From the NCBI GenBank assembly GCA_030512295.1, contig JAULSR010000004.1:3032171-3096170 (forward strand): a stretch of DNA of 64,000 nt. The letters run 5' to 3'. The position numbers were made by a program, and so were the translations under genes. Of this stretch, positions 22,345-34,206 are shown in pieces; position 1 is the first letter of the stretch, and every line of letters starts with the position of its first letter. The notes under the pieces are model-generated. The model was not told the DNA's origin. It did no database searches and worked only from the letters and a program-made list of their open reading frames with translations. Source of the DNA: Bombardia bombarda. Its lineage: Eukaryota > Ascomycota > Sordariomycetes > Sordariales > Lasiosphaeriaceae.

Positions 22345-22851
22345 GCGTTGAGCGGAGGGACAAAGTGATTTTTGGGTCTTTACTTGCTTAAGTTCGGTGT
22401 TAAGTGTTGTTTCTTTGTAATAGTTTGACTGTGGGTTCATCTTGATCATTTGTCAACAAAAGGGATTCCGCAATAGGGGTTAACATTGGGCTGCACACGT
22501 ACCTTTGTACATACGGGCTCTGTACGAGTTGAAGGCTCTGTTTCGATAGTCTTGTTAAATTTACATATTTATGCAGGTTGTGGTGTTCAACAATAGGAAT
22601 TAAATTGATGTTGACTCTGTCGTTTTGCTGTGTATGATTGCCAGGCAATATTTGTGATAGTGATGGTTCAACACAGCTTTTGCGTGCAGTGACCTAACTG
22701 ACTCGAAAGGAACCAAGATTGCTTTTCCGCTGATACTATGGCTAAAAAACGTGAATATGCAAAACAACTAGATAGGTACCTATTGTACACAGTACAATTT
22801 TGTCTATTTCAATACATGAATTCTTTCCCTCGCCGTCATTAGAGGAAGGGG
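22345..22851. other. Convergent 3' intergenic region
   Basis: This lies between the secreted protein gene (plus) and the thiolase gene (minus). It holds no supportable gene. Confidence 0.6.
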
Positions 22852-24223
22852 TTATTGCTCGTTGACAAACAAGCCAGCCATGCCCATGCCGGTGCCGATG
22901 CACATGCTCGTAAGGAGAATCTTCTTGCCAGTCCTCCTGCACTCGCTCAGGCCCGTAACGATCTGCCTGGTGCCGGTGGCGCCGAGCGGGTGGCCAAGGG
23001 CGATGGCACCGCCGCGGGGGTTCATCTTGGCGTAATCAAGCCCGAGCGAGTCGCGGCAGTAGACGGCCATGCTGGCAAATGCCTCGTTGACCTCGATGAC
23101 GTCAATGTCGGCCAGCGACAGGTTGTGCTGGGCAAGCAGCTTGGGGATTGCGACGGTCGGGCCGATGCCCATGATGCGGGGGGCTAGGCCAGCGACAGTG
23201 GAGCCAACATATTTGGCCAAGATGGGCTGGCCGAGCTTGATGGCGGTAGAGCGCTTCATGAGCAGGACAGCGGCAGCTGGATCACCCTGTCAGCATATGG
23301 CAAGTCTCGAAACAGTGGAACGGGTGTAGAAGCATACCTCCATCGGTAACCTGGCTGGCATTGCCGCCAGTAGTGGTGGGTCCCCATTGGGGGAAGGCCA
23401 CCCTGATCTTGCCCAGAGACTCGGCAGTGGTGCCAGGTCTGATACCCTCATCCTTTGTGAGCGTGACCTCCTTCCACTCGCCATCGGGGCCCTTGACGCG
23501 CGTCTTGATGGGGGCAATCTCGTCGTCAAACAGACCAGCCTTCTGGGCGCGCTCGGCGCGCGCAAAGCTCTCAGCGGCGTACTTGTCCATCTCCTCGCGC
23601 GTGATGCCAAAGTCGCGGCTGACGTTTTCGCTTGTCCAGCCCATGGGCTGCATGCAGTCAACCGCCTCTTGGGACTGGGACGTCACTTGCTCATCAAAGG
23701 GCGCCTCCAAAGCATCACCGCCAGCGGACATGGACTCGACACCCATCGCCACGCCCACCTTGATGTCGCCCGCGCTGATGGAGTTGGCGATGTCGGCGGT
23801 GGCCTTCAGACCCGAGGAGCAGAAGCGGTTGATCGAGTATGCGCCGGCAGTATTGGGGAAGCCAGCGGCTAGGGCAGCGGCACGAAGCTTGTAGGCAGCC
23901 TTGTTGTCGGACACATTGCCCATGCAGATATCCTCGACCAGCGCAGGATCAATGTTGGAGCGCTCCTTGACCTCCTTCAGGATGGCGTAGGCGAGGTATT
24001 CGACTGTGGTGTCCTTGAAGCCGCCCTTGCGCGCCTTGGCGAGCGGCGTCCGGATAGCGAGGGTGATGACGATGTCGTCGGCGTTTTTCGAGGTTCTATT
24101 GGCAGGAAAAGCGTTTCAAGTTAGCATTTGGTGGCGGGAGCAATGGGTTGTTACTCACATGGTCGATAGGGCGCTGCCAGGCGTCAGATGGCGCAAGATG
24201 GAGCCGAGTCTTTCTACCGCCAT
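22852..24223 (-). CDS. POT1: 3-ketoacyl-CoA thiolase, peroxisomal (PTS2)
   Basis: Three exons on the minus strand (24223-24159, 24095-23338, 23276-22852) give 415 residues. Intron 1 is 63 nt (GTGAGT to ATAG). Intron 2 is 61 nt and ends at the second possible acceptor, which restores VTDGAAAVLLMKR. The nucleophile cysteine is in NRFCSSGLK (C114). The C-terminal active-site blocks GHPLGATGTRQ and CIGTGMGMA are present. Residues 5-13, RLGSILRHL, fit the PTS2 consensus R-L-x5-H-L exactly, so import into peroxisomes by Pex7 is expected. It performs the last step of beta-oxidation, releasing acetyl-CoA. Nothing in the sequence suggests damage. The neighbouring genes are unrelated. Confidence 0.95.
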
Positions 24224-26147
24224 TGTTGCCGAGCTTGTGGGTGGTGGCTTTTAAGAGGTGTTGGGACGCAGAAAGGAATGGCGGTTGTGCAGGCGAGGTG
24301 ATGTAAAACAGTCAATGGAAGTGATGAGGGAGTTGCGACAGGTAAGCACCTGAACCGGTTGCCATCTTCCACCGTAGGAGTGCATGGTGGGGTCGGGTTT
24401 GCCGAGGCATTGCCTGTCAGTCAGGGACATTCGTGGGGAATGTTGCGGCTGTTAGAGTTGGGCCTGGGGTAAAGGGAGCCGGTGGTGCTTTCTGGGGGCA
24501 AAGACGGCTGCGGGGAAGCGCGGACCTGGACTACAGGCTTAACAAAATGCACCTCGACCAGCTCCACTCTCGGCAGTTGCAATCCGTAGGTCGTGCTTTC
24601 CTTTGTTGTCGCCTCTCCTCTCAATCGGACGGACAGGATTAGTGATGGCGAGATTCCGCACAATGATCCGGCTGTTAGAAGGTTACAATTGAGCTAGGTT
24701 AATAACTGCCGCACATGTTGAGCGGAACTTTACCGGTCCGCTTGTGGGTTTTCTACCTAGGTATCCACGGTGCTTCCAAATTTTGGAGAAAATCTCCTCT
24801 GAGGCTTCCAGAACGCTGCGGTGTTCGTGCTTGGCGGGTTTCGCTTACCTCAGGCAGTCATGAACACGCGCCAGTACGAGACATTTGACACGCTATCATC
24901 TTGAGCTCCTGTTCTTAGCTTTAACAATGTTGTGCCAAATAGCCAGAGCAGCGCATCACGACTTGAAGGATATGTTACTGGCTCGCCGCACTCGGAACCC
25001 AAGATAGTCGCGCGTTATTAAATGCCCGACGTGCTCGTCATACAGGATAGGTGCACCATGTTTCTTTGAAGAGGGTCGGTATTGGCTGGCCCGCACGATC
25101 ACTTACTGTGGACTGTTAAGCACCCCGCCCACCTTACCTTGCTGAGGTAACGACGAGATTGACCTCCATCGATCGTTGTTTCCTCCCAATTCCAATCCGT
25201 GGTTGTCGATACACCTGGGTACTTTGTCTGACAGCCTTGTATTCAAAGCAATCGAAATTTGTCTTGAACTATGGTCAGACCAAGGTGTGAAATCGATAGG
25301 ACTCGATTTTCTTGTCGCCAAGTTTCTCTACCACAATATTGGCAAGATGTGGACATTGCGTGGGGCTGTCTTGGGAGTGGCGCAGCTGATGATCTCCCGC
25401 CTACCTACGCCAGCAATGACACTTTGTCCTGGGCTGAATTAAGTACCCACTCCTGCGGTTGCGCAAATTCTCAACGAGACGGGAAGATTGACTCAAATCC
25501 CATGTTGAACACACATTGCTGTTGCATGGCAAACACGATATCGAATGCATCACCCAGCTCTCATTTTACTACTAGTATCTTGATTGTGCCCACCCGTCGC
25601 GTCCCCAGTCCCCGAGTCCCCAGTCCCCGAGTCCCCACTGACGGGAGCGCACTCAATTGCGTTCGTTAGCGCTGGCATTGCAGGAGGGTCAACGGGCACC
25701 TTCCCAGAAAAAGGATGGGCCCCCAGCCCAGTCGATGGAGCTTTATCGACTGCTAAGCCGTTTACGGTCACCGTCGGCAGGGGTTTGCAGATTCTCGGAT
25801 CCGCGGATCTTGGGATCACGGCTTGAGGTTCTGGACCCTTTTTTTCAGCTCGTGTTCGACAACTGATTACATACAAGATGCGGCTTATCTCGCAGCAGAA
25901 TTCTGCTGCTGCACTCGACGTGGTGCTGGCGGGCCTCTCTCTTTCCGCGCCTTCGTTCTTTTCATCATCTAATGCTTAATTCCTAATCCATTCGAGTTCA
26001 CTCCTTTTTGTTCCTGAGGCTGTCGCCATTCGATCGACTCCTGCTGCGTCTGCTTACCTATGCTCAGCTGAGTCCACAGCCCCGAAGCATCGTCGCGCGA
26101 CCGAATTCCGCTCAACTCGTCACTCGTTCAACCCCCTCCACGACACC
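24224..26147. other. Divergent intergenic region
   Basis: About 1.9 kb separates the thiolase start (minus) from the GH128 start (plus). Frames on both strands are short and overlapping. A small tandem repeat of CCCCAGT/CCCCGAGT units sits at about 25606-25638. No gene is supported. Confidence 0.5.
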
Positions 26148-27235
26148 ATGGTCGCCAAACCTCCCACCGCCGTCACCTTCCTGGCCGCCGTCCTTTCCTT
26201 GGTCACACCATCAGCTGCTGGCCCCCTAGCGTCCTCGAAACGCGGCCTCGTCTTCACACCGAATACGACTTTCCCGTCCGACAACTATATATGGACCCAA
26301 CAACCGTCCGACCTCACATGGTACTACAATTACAAGCCCCTACCCTCGCCCGAATTCAACAATGTCACACAGGCCGCATTCGAGTTTGTGCCCATGCTAT
26401 GGGGCGCCCCGCAGAGTTGGGATAGCGATACGACCTTCGTTACTACGGTGGAGAGTCTGATCAAGGACAGAAACATCAATATCAGCAGGGTCTTGACTTT
26501 CAACGAGCCCGATGGCCCGACCATGTATGGCGGCAGCGATATCGCACCGAGGGTTGCGGCACAGGTGTGGGTGAATAACATCATCCCGCTGCAGAAGCTG
26601 GGTTTGGAGGTGGGCCTGCCAGCCTGCACCGGGGGTTACAGCGGGATCCCATGGCTGACCGAGTTCCTGGGCAACTGTTCTCTGATCCTCAGCTCCGCTG
26701 ACGAAGTGAGGAACTGCACGTACGACTTTGTGCCGCTGCACTGGTATGGCAACTTTGAGGGACTGGCCAGTCATATTGGGGAGTATTCTGCCGCGTAAGT
26801 TGTTCTCCTTTCGGACGCGCCATCTTCCCTCCCACCATTAGACTGACTTTGATGCATCATCTCCTTCCCAGGTTCCCCAACAAAACGATCTGGATCACGG
26901 AATATAACCTCGACCACCAAGATCTTGCCGACACACAGAACTTCTACAACACCTCGGCCGAGTACTTCGATCGCCTGCCCAGCGTTGAGCGCTACTCCTT
27001 GTTCGGCGCCTTCCGCAGCGATGTGTCCAATGTCGGCCCGAACGCCGCCATGCTTAACAAGGATGGCCAGCTCACCGACATTGGTGCATGGTATCTTGGC
27101 CGGCCGGGCACCGGCATCGACCCGCTGAGCGGTACCGGCGCGTCCCTTGGTCGTCTGGCTGCATCTCCGCGAGTAAGTGCGGCGTTGCTTGGAAGCTTGC
27201 TGGCTGTTTCTACCGTTGCCCTGCTGAGCTTTTAG
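26148..27235 (+). CDS. GH128-type (Asl1-like) beta-1,3-glucanase, probably GPI-anchored
   Basis: Two exons (26148-26794 and 26872-27235, intron of 77 nt) encode 336 residues. A signal peptide covers residues 1 to about 24. The glycosyl-hydrolase catalytic core carries FNEPD with the acid/base candidate E120 and WITEY with the nucleophile candidate E226, as in GH128 endo-beta-1,3-glucanases. Several N-glycosylation sequons are present. The C-terminus ends in a small-residue stretch followed by a hydrophobic tail (SAALLGSLLAVSTVALLSF), which fits a GPI attachment signal. The enzyme should act on beta-glucan at the cell surface, either in wall remodelling or on external glucan. Confidence 0.9.
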
Positions 27236-28509
27236 GGAGAGCTCAGACGAGCTGCGAGAGGAGCTGCTTACTGCTTTTGGTATTCTGTCATCTATCAAGC
27301 GCGGCGTCGGGTTGCTTGGCACTTGCGTGGTACAATCTTGTTTCCGAGATATCCATTGAGTCGTTTAGACATATTTTGTGATTTTGATGTCTTATTATGC
27401 CGATACAATTTGTCATGCTTCTTGTGAGGCTCTATTGATCGACTGTCGCAAATCATCACAGTCACTTGGCCACATGAGTTGTATGTTGCGATTGGCATAT
27501 ATGCGACGCACGTGTTATCGTTTAACTGCTGTTTGTGGCTGATGAATTTTCACCCTGTTCCCGAAACTCATTCTCATTAGGACGGTCGTCTCCCAAAGTC
27601 GGCGGCTCCCTCCCGACGTAGCGCAAGGAATTCGATCAAGACTATCGCATCCTAGACGAGCATGGAACATTGCACATACAGCCCCATCGATCAAAGCACG
27701 ACATGCCAAGTATTGTGATGGTGGACGGTGTCGGCCTCGATGATAGCACCGATCGATTTGATATTCTGAATTAGAGAGAGCGAGCGTCGGCTTCATTATG
27801 ACGGTGCGGCGCATGGTTTTCTCCATTTGCAGTCTATGCAGCCAGGTCCTGGATATACGCAAAGAATCTATGAATATGGTTTCTGATAGAAGAACACCAT
27901 CTTTGTATGGAGTCAACTCGTTGCGAAGTCCATAGCAGATCGCTTAAAATGTTCGGTCTGCTATAGATGTATCCAATGGTGAGATTGAGGTAGTCCGCTC
28001 GGTACTGAGTAGCAACTCTACTCTGCTACGAACTCAATCGCATGTTTCTAGCTTTCTTTTCTTATATCCAGCATAAGAGGTGTGCTAGTTTGCTATACCT
28101 TTACCGAAATGCATCGTCCCTTACAGTCGTGGTCTTGGGAAAACCGGTAAAAGCCATATCACCCCTGTCCCCAACTTAACTGACTGCATAAAACGACTTC
28201 TTATAGCCTGCATAGGTAGCCAAGCCTTGCAGATCCGATGACCATCCATACGCTCTGGTTCGCGGATGCGATAACCGTGATATGTACTCTAAAAGCACTT
28301 AATAAACTGAGATTTGATACACTCCAGGAAGGCAGTTTGAACTGAGAAATTTTCGGCAGTTCATGGCCACACATCATGTATAGCTGCCAAGTGGCCGACA
28401 TGGTTCCATAATGCTAGCTTAAAGATGACGAGAACCAACCCGTTCTGAGCCCTGGCTTTCATGCTCCTCCTCACTTGAGACCCATTGTGTTGTATCGTCG
28501 CCGAAAAAA
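27236..28509. other. Intergenic region
   Basis: A 133-codon minus frame at 27515-27916 is rich in R, H and C and shows no family features, so I do not call it a gene. No other structure is seen. Confidence 0.45.
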
Positions 28510-30047
28510 ATGTTTTGGGGCTCTCTCTTCACGCTCATAGCGCTTGTTCGGGCGGTACCCCAGACAGTGCCTCCCCGTGTAACTGGAGGGGTTAGTCTGA
28601 TACGATTTGGATGCTCGCAGGTCGTCATCGATCGCATTGATCCGTAAGTCTCTCACATGCCAAAGGCCGTTACTAAACGTTGCATTAATAACATGAGTTA
28701 TAGTCTTGTGAATCCTGGGGTGAACCCATCTCCACATGTTCATCAGGTACGTTGGCCATTGCACATTAAACAAAAGAAAATTCATAAATACTTCAATTGG
28801 ACCAAACTAACCGTGGACTGTTGTATGCGCGCAGGTCGTTGGAGGTGTAGGTCCTAAGATCCAATCCTGGTACATGGGAATCCGCTCCAAGCTAACATGC
28901 CGTAATGTTACACCCCAGAACGCATTCAACGTTTCCATTCAATCAACCGATGTATCTGGTCTTGCTTCTTGCACTACCTGCAGTTTCAGCGAAGACTTCT
29001 CCAACTACTGGACTGCGAACTTGTACTTCAAGGCACGCAATGGCAGCCTCAAGCGAGTCCCCCAAGTTCCGAACAGGTTTCTGGAGGATTCGCAGGGAGG
29101 CATGACTGTGTATTACGTCTCGCCCGGTAAAGGACAGGTGACCGCGTTCAAGCCGGTAAGCATAATTCACAAGTCCCGACCCTAACTGTATGGGTGGGAT
29201 ATGGTTCATGATATCACATTATCTTGATTCATCTGTCCGTTTCCTTTATGACTTCATGTACTGATAACTCTAGGGGTTCCGAATGCTTGTTGGTGACTCG
29301 ATGCGACGCACAAAGCTGGGTTCCGGACTAAAGTCTCAGAGCTGCTTTCGATGCTTTTCAGGGCCTGAATTCAAAGGCGACGATTTGTCTCCTTGCGCGG
29401 ACAAGAAGCTTGATACAGAGACATTTCCGGCGGGGCCTTGCCTGGGAGGTATTCGATCGAATATCCACTTCCCTACGTAAGTTCACCTTAGTCAAGTGCC
29501 TATGTATCGGTATCACCTAACAAAAGTACAACATGAACCAGCTGCTGGGATGGCAAGAGTCTGGACAGCCCCAACCACCAAGATCACATCGCATACCCGA
29601 CCACAGGGCCGTCCTCATTCGCCACAACGAGCACTTGTCCGGCAACTCACCCAGTAAAGATCCCACAACTGATGCTTGAGATTGTTTGGGACACAACGGG
29701 CTTCAACGACAGGTCGGAATGGCCAGAAGACGGATCGCAGCCGTTTGTGCTTAGCACGGGAGACGACACGGGATATGGTCAGCACGGCGACTATGTGTTT
29801 GGGTGGAAGGGTAACGCCCTGCAAACGGCCATGGATGGGGGCTGTTTTGCGGCCGAGTGTGAGGGTGTCAAGACGCAGTCGTTCAGCGAGGCGAATAGGT
29901 GTGCTGTGGAGAAGAGGGTAGATGAGGATACTGATGGATGTAAGTGTTCCGTATTTGTTATTAGCCTAGCATGTCTCACATGTTGAAGATTTTGCTGACA
30001 TTGCATTAGGGATTGCTAAGCTTCCTGGTGATGGGTCCGGAGTTTAA
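28510..30047 (+). CDS. Secreted DUF1996 domain protein
   Basis: Seven exons give 354 residues: 28510-28643, 28704-28746, 28835-28846, 28919-29155, 29274-29476, 29542-29939 and 30010-30047. A signal peptide (residues 1 to about 16) leads into the DUF1996 start RFGCSQVVIDRIDPLVNPG, then HVHQ, VVGG and NAFNVS. Further on are CTTCSFSEDFSNYWTA, LYFKARNGS, CWDGKSLDSPNHQDHIAYP and DGCFAAEC-type blocks, so the domain is full length. The third exon is only 12 nt (VVGG) and is needed to keep the conserved HQ-VVGGNAFN order. DUF1996 proteins are secreted or wall-linked proteins of basidio- and ascomycetes without an agreed biochemical role. No GPI tail or cellulose-binding module follows. Confidence 0.9.
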
Positions 30048-31886
30048 TACTTTTGCAAGGTACCCAGATGATCTATAGTCGTGTCAATGCCTTAGTGTTA
30101 TTAAACTAGATGCGCGAGGGAGAAAGTGAATCGACATTCGAGATTAAATGGCTAGGCACCTACTCTACTTAGTTCCACATCGTCCTTCTTTTTTCATTTG
30201 CTTCGGAAAAATGTAGTGCACTTTCACGAACTATGCAATATAGATAATCGCAAAAATATCTGTAAATATTGATCAGGTGAAAAGTAGATGTATGGCGTAT
30301 GCACATGCAATGCATGGAATCCGAACTTGTAGAACATACCGTACAACTTGATGATGGATGGCAGCGTGATTGGCTATGATGGTGATTGATGGGCTCGGAT
30401 CTGGATGACTTGCACGATCATCAACGCCAATCGCTAATCTACTAGTTCTACGCCATGTCTTGCATTTCGAAATAGACAAACTAGGTACACAAGGTACTGG
30501 GCCTTAATCAAGAAATTAAATTCATGACTTAAGTACCTATAGTAGTACTTTACTTTACTCAAGTATTATGAGTCTTTTTGTGATGTAAGATTAACAACTT
30601 GTTAAACCTAATAATAATCGTCACAGCTTATAGCAGAAATATTTCGGATGCTACCAAGCGCGATTGAAGATTGCTCGGTTGGGTGTTGTTACATAAGCGC
30701 CATGCATTGACTCTTGGCAATAAATTAGATCCAACCAACTCGTAGCATCTCCTTATCCCTTTCTGAAAAATCCGGGGGATTTCGTTGTTATCGAGAAATC
30801 TTTCTGTGGCCCCCTGGCTAAAGAAACAAACTAGCACCATGTCATCCAAGGGTTGTGATACTCGTGCCATGCGGCACCCTTTTTGCGCCTCGCTCCGGCT
30901 CGCACCGATAAACGATTAGCAACACACCATTGAGGAACAGATATGGCAAGCTTAGAAATCAGAGGCTTGCAAATAATTCCTCCATGAACAATGGAGTCAC
31001 AAGTCACGCGGGGAACTAGGGTTCCGGTGGTCCGCGGTGTCACTAATACATCATAACCCTTGACTAAACAAGCTTTACTTGGCTTCAGGTGCTGGGCCAA
31101 GCCCGCTAATACGCGAGCTTACGAAGCTTGTTTTGACTTGCCCGACGACGCAGGATCAATCCCCATGGCCGAATGGGTAACACCCTTGAATATTCCTCCA
31201 CAACGTAGCGTGGTCAGGTACTTACCCCGCCATCATCACTCTCGGAGTTTAGTGATGGACGGGATACACAGACAAAGAATTGCATCGGAGCTCATAACTT
31301 GAGGGCGCGGGGTACGGGAGCGATGCCGAAAATTGGAGCTGAAGCTGTCCCCGAGGCCGTACAAAGCCCGTTTTGTACTACCTACCTGCCGTAGCTACAG
31401 AACAATACCGCGTTTGTGATGGAGCAGAAACTCTGACATCGACTTTTACAGAGTCGACAGCCTTTTCTTAATACACTTGAGTACCCACTTTTCGTCTACT
31501 TCGTTGGATTTAACCCTGGTAAAGGAGACAAATCAGAAAGAGGCGTAGGATTCCATACTGGTCAAACGCCCCTGTCATCCGGGAACTGGAGCAGAAAGGC
31601 TTGATAGGAGGCGTCGAACTCGTGGTCGATAACAGACCCTGGTATAACCATAGTTGGACGATGTCTGGTGGATGGCCGGGATCGGAAGCTATCAGCTTCT
31701 TTTTGTGGCGAGAATGAGTATAAGACCCCCAGCTTCCTTTGGGTGTTCTTCACCTTGACCTCTCCTCTTCATCTTCAGACTCTCACCTCTCGTCCACCAC
31801 CTCTCGTCCACCACCTCTTTCATTGTGCCTACCAAGAGTCAACAGCCTCAACCCTTTTCAATTTCTAACCCTCGCAATTGGACAAG
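30048..31886. other. Intergenic region
   Basis: About 1.8 kb without a supportable gene. Several minus and plus frames of 60-90 codons have no family features. A 14-base direct repeat (CTCTCGTCCACCAC twice) lies at about 31786-31813 in the leader of the aldehyde dehydrogenase gene. Confidence 0.5.
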
Positions 31887-33500
31887 ATGGGTGCCGCCAA
31901 GGAGCCGACTCATCACAAGCTGGACTTTTCTGTTCGTCCTCCTCCCAACTGAACACATGGTAATCTCACTGAGAGCCCGAACAGCTACTAACATGTCACA
32001 GACCTTCCACAATGTCATCAACAACCAGTTGACCGACACCAAGCAGAAGCGCAACGGCACTAACCCTACAACAGAGGAAGCCCTTCCCGATGTTCCCGTG
32101 TCAACCCAGCAAGACGTAGACAATGCCGTCCACGCCGCCAAGACTGCATTTGAGTCGTGGCGGGAGCTGTCGTGGGACGAGCGTGCTGAATACATGCTTG
32201 AGTTTGCCGACGCCCTCGAAGCAAACCAGGAGGGCCTATTGCAGCTGCTCATGAAGGAGACGGGCAAGGCAGTCAACCCCGCCACGATCGAGTTCAACAT
32301 GACCGTGAGACACCTCCGCGTCACGGCCAAGCTGCGCATTCCCGACGACGTGGTCACAGACACTCCCGAGCTCAAGCAGGTTGTCCGCCTCAGCCCACTG
32401 GGCCCAGCTGTCGGCATTGTGCCCTGGAACTTGCCCATCCTGCTGGGCGTAGTCAAGCTCTCGCCCGCGGTGCTGACTGGCAACACCATCATCTGGAAGG
32501 CTTCGCCATTCACGCCCTACTCGGCCCTCAAGTTTGTGGAACTCGCCGCCAAGATCTTCCCACCTGGTGTGGTCCAGGCGTTGAGCGGTGGTGACGAACT
32601 CGGACCCATGCTCACGGCACACCCTGACATTGCCAAGATCGCCTTCACTGGCTCGACGGCGACGGGGAAGCGCATCATGGAGAGCGCTGCGAATGGCTTC
32701 AAGCGCATAAATTTGGAGCTCGGTGGTAACGATGCCGCCATTGTGTGCGATGATGTCGATATCGCAAAAGTCATTCCCAACGTACGCGTCTCTTCCCCTT
32801 TATATGACTAGCCCCTACTGGTTCTTCATGCTAACGATGATCCAACCCATTCAAGATATCCATCTTCTCCTTCCTCAACGCGGCTCAGATCTGCATGGCC
32901 ATCAAGCGCCTCTACGTGCACGAATCCATCTACGACGACTTCGTCGCCCAGATGGCGGCATTTGTCCAGAACAATATGAAGCTCGGCGGTGCCGGCGACC
33001 CAGCTGCCATGGTCGGGCCCCTCCAGAACCGCATGCAGTACGAGAAAGTCAAGGATCTCTTCGCTTCTGTGCAAAATTCCGGGTATGAAACTGCCCTTGG
33101 CAGCAACTTTCCCAAAGAGAAGGTCCCCGACAAGGGCTTCTTCCTCCCGCCCACCATGGTTCTCAACCCCCCCGACGACTCAAGAATCGTGGTAGAGGAG
33201 CCCTTTGGGCCAATCATGCCCATCCTCAAATGGCGCGACGAGGAGGAAGTGCTCAAGCGCGCCAATGACACGAACATGGGCCTGGGTGCATCGGTCTGGA
33301 CTAAGGACATGGATAGGGGCAGGCGCATAGCGGATAAGCTGGAGGCGGGCACGGTGTGGATCAATTCGCATTTTGAGCTGGTCAGCGAGATGCCGTTTGG
33401 CGGATTCAAATGGAGTGGCATTGGAGTGGACAGTGGCGTGGAGGGTCTGAGAGGTTGGTGCAATGTTCAGGCTTTGTGGATTCGGGCACCTCCGGCTTGA
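31887..33500 (+). CDS. NAD(P)-dependent aldehyde dehydrogenase
   Basis: Three exons (31887-31931, 32002-32781, 32856-33500) give 489 residues. The introns are 70 nt (GTTCGT donor) and 74 nt (GTACGC donor, GCTAAC branch). The ALDH fold is complete: VPWNLPILLG in the cofactor domain, IAFTGSTATGKRI for NAD(P) binding, LELGGND with catalytic E254, AAQICMA with the nucleophile C288, and EEPFGPIMPIL and MPFGGFKWSG near the C-terminus. Exon 1 encodes only 15 residues (MGAAKEPTHHKLDFS). It is supported because it joins to TFHNVIN, the usual start of this fungal group. No targeting signal, so it is probably cytosolic. The aldehyde substrate is not told by sequence. Confidence 0.92.
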
Positions 33501-33723
33501 AAGATCGAGATGGATGATGCGCACATGATACATGTATGGATGGTCTCTGTTTTCATTCATAGTCTAGGTCCGTGCTATCTTTCCGCCTTTTATATCTATT
33601 TCGCTGTACGCCGCTAGTGAATCCTGTTCCAAACATGCAATATCAGGTTCTCAGGATTCAATCTCCATAATATGTACGAAATGACGAGGGCTCCTACTGT
33701 TGTGGCAGCCCAAACCCAGAGTC

Positions 33724-34101
33724 CTAAATTTGCTTCAGAATTTCGTAAACACCCATAGAGAAGAGTGACGTCGTTATTGAGATGGGTGCAAAGAAGTATA
33801 CAAGGGTGCTGGCTTTGCGGAACAAGCGATCGTTCATGATGGCTGAGAGGCCCTCATTACACCTGTCGGTGAGCTGCTCGGCATAGGTAAGGAGGCGTTC
33901 AAGATCCTTGGGTAAGCTAGCTAGCTGTCTCATATTGAGGTCATACTGAGGTCTAATGAGATCGATCAGATAGTGATACAAGATGTGAGTGGAGACTGTT
34001 AAAATGTTTGGGTGGAGTACACGATAAACAGTGGCGAGTGAATGATGTAATTCTAGTGACTGACAAATCTCTGAAGCAACAAAGTTTCTCGACGGGTCCA
34101 T
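33724..34101 (-). CDS. Hypothetical protein, possible CorA-like C-terminal relic
   Basis: A 125-residue frame ends in a hydrophobic segment ASTLVYFFAPISITTSLFSM, preceded by a helical charged stretch. In position and pattern this resembles the first pore helix of fungal CorA-like proteins, but the GMN signature would read SMG and the second helix is missing. It lies just after the 3' end of the NLR-like gene on the same strand. It could be a remnant of an unrelated membrane gene or a chance frame. I cannot assign a function. Confidence 0.3.
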   Translation of the reverse strand: MDPSRNFVASEICQSLELHHSLATVYRVLHPNILTVSTHILYHYLIDLIRPQYDLNMRQLASLPKDLERLLTYAEQLTDRCNEGLSAIMNDRLFRKASTLVYFFAPISITTSLFSMGVYEILKQI

Positions 34102-34206
34102 TCTGCAGCCTGGCCATGCAAGACAGGAGTAGATTGTGGTCTGTCCGTGAGCATCTCAGTAGATGGAATTTGCCATATAAACTGAACCAAGCCATGAAAT
34201 CAGACC

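Noticed and set aside
27515..27916. 133-codon frame on the minus strand
   Set aside because: Residue composition and lack of motifs indicate chance.
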